This document shows positions 60,791 through 64,000 of a stretch of DNA of 64,000 nucleotides, in pieces. Source of the DNA: Clostridium sp. 1001275B_160808_H3 (GTDB lineage: Bacteria > Bacillota > Clostridia > Clostridiales > Clostridiaceae); NCBI RefSeq assembly GCF_015550425.1, contig NZ_JADNAT010000004.1, positions 1 through 64,000 on the forward strand, in the 5' to 3' direction. The notes below the pieces were generated by a model that saw nothing but the letters and a program-made list of their open reading frames with translations, made no database searches and had not been told where the DNA came from. Position 1 is the stretch's first letter, and each line of letters starts with the position of its first letter. The translations under genes and the position numbers were made by a program.

Positions 60791-62599
60791 ATGAGTAGTA
60801 ATAGACAAAAACATATTAGAAATTTTTCAATAGTTGCCCATATAGATCATGGGAAGTCAACCCTAGCGGATAGATTATTAGAAGCCACAGGAACTCTAAC
60901 ACAAAGAGAAATGGAAGAGCAAATCCTTGACAATATGGAAATAGAAAGAGAAAGAGGAATAACTATTAAGTCTCAAGCAGCAAGACTTATATATAGAAGA
61001 TCAGATGGAGAAGAGTATATATTAAACTTAATAGATACTCCTGGTCACGTAGATTTTACATATGAAGTTTCAAGAAGCTTAGCTGCATGTGAAGGTGCAA
61101 TATTAGTTGTAGATGCTACACAAGGTGTTCAAGCACAAACTTTAGCTAATTGTTATTTAGCATTAAACAATGATTTGGAAATAGCTCCAGTAATAAATAA
61201 AGTTGACTTACAATCTGCAAGACCAGATGAAGTTAAACAAGAAATAGAAGATATAATAGGAATAGAGGCACAAGATGCTCCAATGATTTCTGCTAAAACA
61301 GGGTTAAATATAGGAGATGTTTTAGAAACAGTAGTAGAAAATATACCTGCGCCAGATGGAGATGAAGATGCACCTCTTAAAGCTTTAATATTTGATTCAT
61401 ATTATGATAGTTATAAGGGTGTTGTTTCATATGTAAGAATATTCGATGGTGTAGTTAAGCCAGGAACTAAAATTAAGTTAATGGCTACAAATAAGGTATG
61501 CGAAGTTACAGAAGTAGGTGTATTTACTCCTAAGACACTACCGATAGGTGAATTACGTGCAGGAGATGTAGGATATATCGCTGCATCTATTAAAAATGTA
61601 AGAGATGCAAGAGTTGGTGATACTATAACTGAAGCAGATAGACCAACAGCTGAAGCTATGCCAGGATATAAGCCAGCAGTACCAATGGTATATTCAGGAA
61701 TTTATCCTGTAGATGGAGCAAAATACCAAGAGCTTAAAGATGCTTTAGAAAAGCTTCAAATAAACGATGCTGCTTTAAGTTTTGAGCCAGAAACATCTAT
61801 AGCTTTAGGGTTTGGATTTAGATGTGGATTCTTAGGATTATTACATATGGAAATAATTCAAGAAAGAATTGAAAGAGAATTTAATTTAGATATAATTACA
61901 ACTGCACCATCAGTTATATACAAGGTAATAAAAACTAATGGTGATATAATAGAACTTACAAATCCTACAAACCTTCCAGAAGCAACAGAGATAGAGTATA
62001 TGGAGGAGCCAATAGTTAAGGCAAGTATAATAGCACCTTCTGACTATGTTGGAGCTGTAATGGAATTATGTCAAGAAAGAAGAGGAACCTTTATTGACAT
62101 GCAATATTTAGAGGAAACAAGAGTTTCTATAAATTATGATATTCCATTAAATGAAATAGTATATGATTTCTTTGATACATTAAAATCTAGAACAAGAGGA
62201 TATGCATCATTAGATTATGAATTTAAGGGATATACTCAAACTGAGCTAGTTAAGCTTGATATAATGTTAAATGGAGATGTTGTAGATGCTTTATCTATGA
62301 TAGTACCAAGAGAAAAAGCTTACGAAAAAGGAAGAGGAATTGCTGAAAAGCTAAAAGAAATAATTCCTAGACAAATGTTTGAAGTTCCAATTCAAGCAGC
62401 AGTTGGTTCAAAGATAATAGCAAGAGAAACAGTTAAGGCTATGAGAAAAGACGTTCTTGCTAAATGTTATGGTGGAGATATATCAAGAAAGAAGAAGCTG
62501 TTAGAAAAGCAAAAAGAAGGAAAGAAGAGAATGAGACAAGTGGGATCAGTTGAAATACCACAAGAAGCATTCATGGCAGTTCTTAAAGTAGATAAATAA
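60791..62599 (+). CDS. lepA: Elongation factor 4 (LepA) GTPase
   Basis: 602 residues. G motifs are [17 protein letters not shown] (P loop) near 13-29, [10 protein letters not shown] near 80, and INKVDL near 134. The EF-G-like domains and the LepA-specific C-terminal domain follow ([32 protein letters not shown] near 560-592, ending [14 protein letters not shown]). It binds ribosomes and acts on stalled or misplaced translocation states and on small-subunit assembly. The start has no Shine-Dalgarno at normal distance, but the protein alignment I know supports this Met. It is monocistronic with its own terminator. Confidence 0.97.
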   Translation: MSSNRQKHIRNFSIVAHIDHGKSTLADRLLEATGTLTQREMEEQILDNMEIERERGITIKSQAARLIYRRSDGEEYILNLIDTPGHVDFTYEVSRSLAACEGAILVVDATQGVQAQTLANCYLALNNDLEIAPVINKVDLQSARPDEVKQEIEDIIGIEAQDAPMISAKTGLNIGDVLETVVENIPAPDGDEDAPLKALIFDSYYDSYKGVVSYVRIFDGVVKPGTKIKLMATNKVCEVTEVGVFTPKTLPIGELRAGDVGYIAASIKNVRDARVGDTITEADRPTAEAMPGYKPAVPMVYSGIYPVDGAKYQELKDALEKLQINDAALSFEPETSIALGFGFRCGFLGLLHMEIIQERIEREFNLDIITTAPSVIYKVIKTNGDIIELTNPTNLPEATEIEYMEEPIVKASIIAPSDYVGAVMELCQERRGTFIDMQYLEETRVSINYDIPLNEIVYDFFDTLKSRTRGYASLDYEFKGYTQTELVKLDIMLNGDVVDALSMIVPREKAYEKGRGIAEKLKEIIPRQMFEVPIQAAVGSKIIARETVKAMRKDVLAKCYGGDISRKKKLLEKQKEGKKRMRQVGSVEIPQEAFMAVLKVDK

Positions 62600-62610
62600 A
62601 TTTAAATATC

Positions 62611-62648
62611 AAAAAGGCTAAGTTTCATAAGGAGACTTAGCCTTTTTG
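62611..62648. terminator. Bidirectional terminator after lepA
   Basis: AAAAAGGCTAAGTTTC (62611-62626) pairs with GAGACTTAGCCTTTTT (62632-62647), one G-U pair. It can serve both lepA and the convergent patatin gene. Confidence 0.88.
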
Positions 62649-62723
62649 ATAGATAACTGTAAGAGTAAGGTGGTAATATTATAGTTTATTATATTCAAGT
62701 TTATCTAAAATTGTGAATGCGAA

Positions 62724-63635
62724 TTATTTTAAATAAATGTTTTCGATGTAATTGTATAAAGATGATAAGTCATAGGTATCAGCTACTAACTTTAAATAAG
62801 GAATAAATTTATAATCATCCATTTCAATAAACTTAGATATTTTTGGATTTATTCTAAAATATTTAGATTTTAGAATTTCTTTGCAGTACATGTCTTCTAA
62901 ATCTGACATCCCATCCATTAAAAGAGCTAATAATGGGGATTTCATTTTAGCTAATGGGTGGAATGACCATTGAAATATTCCCCATTTTTCCGTTTTGCCA
63001 TTGATTTTTTCAGGACTATCACCAGTACCTATTGAAAGTAGTCTTATTTGGTCTAGGCTATAAGAGGGGCCAAGAGAGGCCAAAGCAGTTAATAATGAAA
63101 TAGCAGTAGGAGAATTAGCAATAACGCCACCATCTATAAAACCCTTATATGATGGAAAGTATGTAGGAGCAGCTGAACTTGATAAAATAGTATCTTTTAC
63201 ACTAAAATCACATGTTGAATTTTTAGATAAATTATTAAAAAATACTGGTTCCCAAGAATTTCCGGTTAATCCCTTTACATGAAATGCAGGAATAAAAATA
63301 AATTTTTTTAAGTCTCCAATTTTTAGATTATCATCGAAATAATTCGAGATAATATTCTTTAAATTAATATTATTAAACTTCGGACGAAATAGATTAAAAT
63401 GAGAGGGAGAAAAAATTTTTTTTGCAGTAGGATTACTATATAAATTATTTATTTCATTAATAGAAACCTCTGTTGCTAATAAGGAAGCAATTATTGAACC
63501 AGTTGAAGTACCAGTAAATAAGTCAACTTTATCTAAAAAGTTTGGATATTTACAACAAATTCTACTTAAAATTTCTACACTTAAGGCACCCTTAATTCCA
63601 CCACCATCAAAGGCGAGTATTTTAAATGTTTTCAA
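62724..63635 (-). CDS. Patatin-like phospholipase
   Basis: 303 residues from a TTG at 63635. An ATG three codons upstream is fused to GGAG and is too close. FKILAFDGGGIKGALSVEIL carries the glycine-rich oxyanion loop, FTGTSTGSIIA the catalytic Ser near 44, and GFIDGGVIANSP the catalytic Asp near 168. IRLLSIGTGDSPEKI follows as in CapV-like and plant-type patatins. It is an acyl hydrolase of membrane lipids, probably cytoplasmic. No cyclic-nucleotide synthase gene is beside it here, so a CBASS role is not supported. It differs from the patatin at 12971, which is of the RssA/YjjU type. Confidence 0.82.
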   Translation of the reverse strand: MKTFKILAFDGGGIKGALSVEILSRICCKYPNFLDKVDLFTGTSTGSIIASLLATEVSINEINNLYSNPTAKKIFSPSHFNLFRPKFNNINLKNIISNYFDDNLKIGDLKKFIFIPAFHVKGLTGNSWEPVFFNNLSKNSTCDFSVKDTILSSSAAPTYFPSYKGFIDGGVIANSPTAISLLTALASLGPSYSLDQIRLLSIGTGDSPEKINGKTEKWGIFQWSFHPLAKMKSPLLALLMDGMSDLEDMYCKEILKSKYFRINPKISKFIEMDDYKFIPYLKLVADTYDLSSLYNYIENIYLK

Positions 63636-63853
63636 AATAAACATCTCCTTATATAAACTATTTTTAGTGGTAATCTATAAATAATATATTCAACAAAAGA
63701 GTTATTGATATATAAAGTAAAATAAAAATTTAATATTTAACTAAAGTATAAGTAGTCATTAAAATTTAGCTGTTTAACAAATATATTAGTAATTAAAGTT
63801 AATAAAGGAAAATATACTTAAATTGTATAAAATATTTAAGTGGGGTGTATATT

Positions 63854-64000
63854 ATGTTAGAGGCAAAATTGAGAGACGTGAATAAGAAGGGAAAGGTATT
63901 AAGAAATTTAGGTTTAGTAACTGGAACTATTAAAAGAAAAAATGGAGAAATATCATTAATATCAATGGTTGGTTATAAATTAGAAACATATATTTCAAGA
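63854..64000 (+). CDS. Start of an ORF cut by the window edge, possibly L25-like
   Basis: 49 codons are visible from the ATG at 63854, behind GGGGTG. The product starts MLEAKLRDVNKKGKVLRNLGLVTG and continues IKRKNGEISLISM. This is a basic strand/loop pattern that recalls the N-terminus of bL25/Ctc-type proteins, with the G-x-V-x-G turn. The match is weak and from memory. The gene continues beyond the window. Confidence 0.5.
   Translation, partial: MLEAKLRDVNKKGKVLRNLGLVTGTIKRKNGEISLISMVGYKLETYISR

Noticed and set aside
62724..63635. Patatin considered as a CBASS effector (CapV)
   Set aside because: No cGAS/DncV-type nucleotidyltransferase or accessory genes flank it; the neighbours are lepA and an unrelated ORF.

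Overview
The window is AT-rich DNA (intergenic stretches are visibly poorer in G+C than the genes) from a spore-forming, anaerobic, low-GC Firmicute. It is most likely a Clostridium sensu stricto species. This rests on the block spoIIAA-spoIIAB-sigF-spoVAC-spoVAD-spoVAE, on gpr and spoIIP, on anaerobe stress enzymes (hybrid-cluster protein, flavodiiron protein, the end of a rubrerythrin), on AGGAGG-type ribosome sites, and on frequent TTG and GTG starts. I see no rRNA, tRNA, CRISPR array, intact insertion sequence or prophage.

Layout. 1-6.5 kb: rubrerythrin tail, a paired YdcZ-type exporter divergent from a Crp/Fnr regulator, a lipoprotein, a decayed higher-GC coding remnant, trmB, and a cysteine desulfurase-like enzyme. 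6.5-20.5 kb: a protein with a 15-copy 14-residue repeat paired with a DUF4397 protein, a ZIP metal transporter, a hydrolase/acyltransferase pair, an ECF vitamin-transporter S component behind a palindromic operator, a patatin, sbcD-sbcC, an Rpn-type nuclease and an AraC regulator. 20.5-31 kb: MATE exporter, hcp with a class-II Crp/Fnr-type site, a TetR regulator with an operator cluster and two hydrolases, an ECF sigma/anti-sigma pair, a RelA/SpoT-domain gene with a small overlapping partner, and a likely HcpR. 31-45 kb: a three-gene glycerol-3-phosphate oxidation operon behind a leader terminator, a GNAT acetyltransferase, the ACT/PFL pair, a flavodoxin-like gene with a terpenoid-synthase-like gene, a BusR-like regulator, HelD and a flavodiiron protein. 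45-63 kb: a Lon-like protease lacking ATPase motifs, the spoIIA and spoVA genes, a degenerate P-type ATPase, comEC, holA, rpsT, gpr, spoIIP and lepA. The end holds a second patatin and a truncated ORF.

How parts work together. The 45.5-60.6 kb block is mostly a sporulation and germination island: forespore sigma-F control, dipicolinate uptake, SASP degradation and engulfment. Hcp, its likely regulator, the flavodiiron protein and rubrerythrin handle NO, O2 and peroxide. Several intergenic regions carry related dispersed repeats: a hairpin family at 0.2, 35.1 and 47.9 kb, a 51-bp family, a 67-bp family flanking the sigma/RelA segment, and a MITE-like element.

Starts. I moved many starts downstream of the longest reading frame where a Shine-Dalgarno sequence lies inside the upstream part; the affected entries say so. 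The best candidates for new biology are the RelA-domain/74-residue pair, the terpenoid-synthase-like gene, the degenerate P-type ATPase next to comEC, the Lon-like protease without Walker motifs, and the short leader frame overlapping the spoIIAA start. All functional names come from motif reading alone, without database searches.
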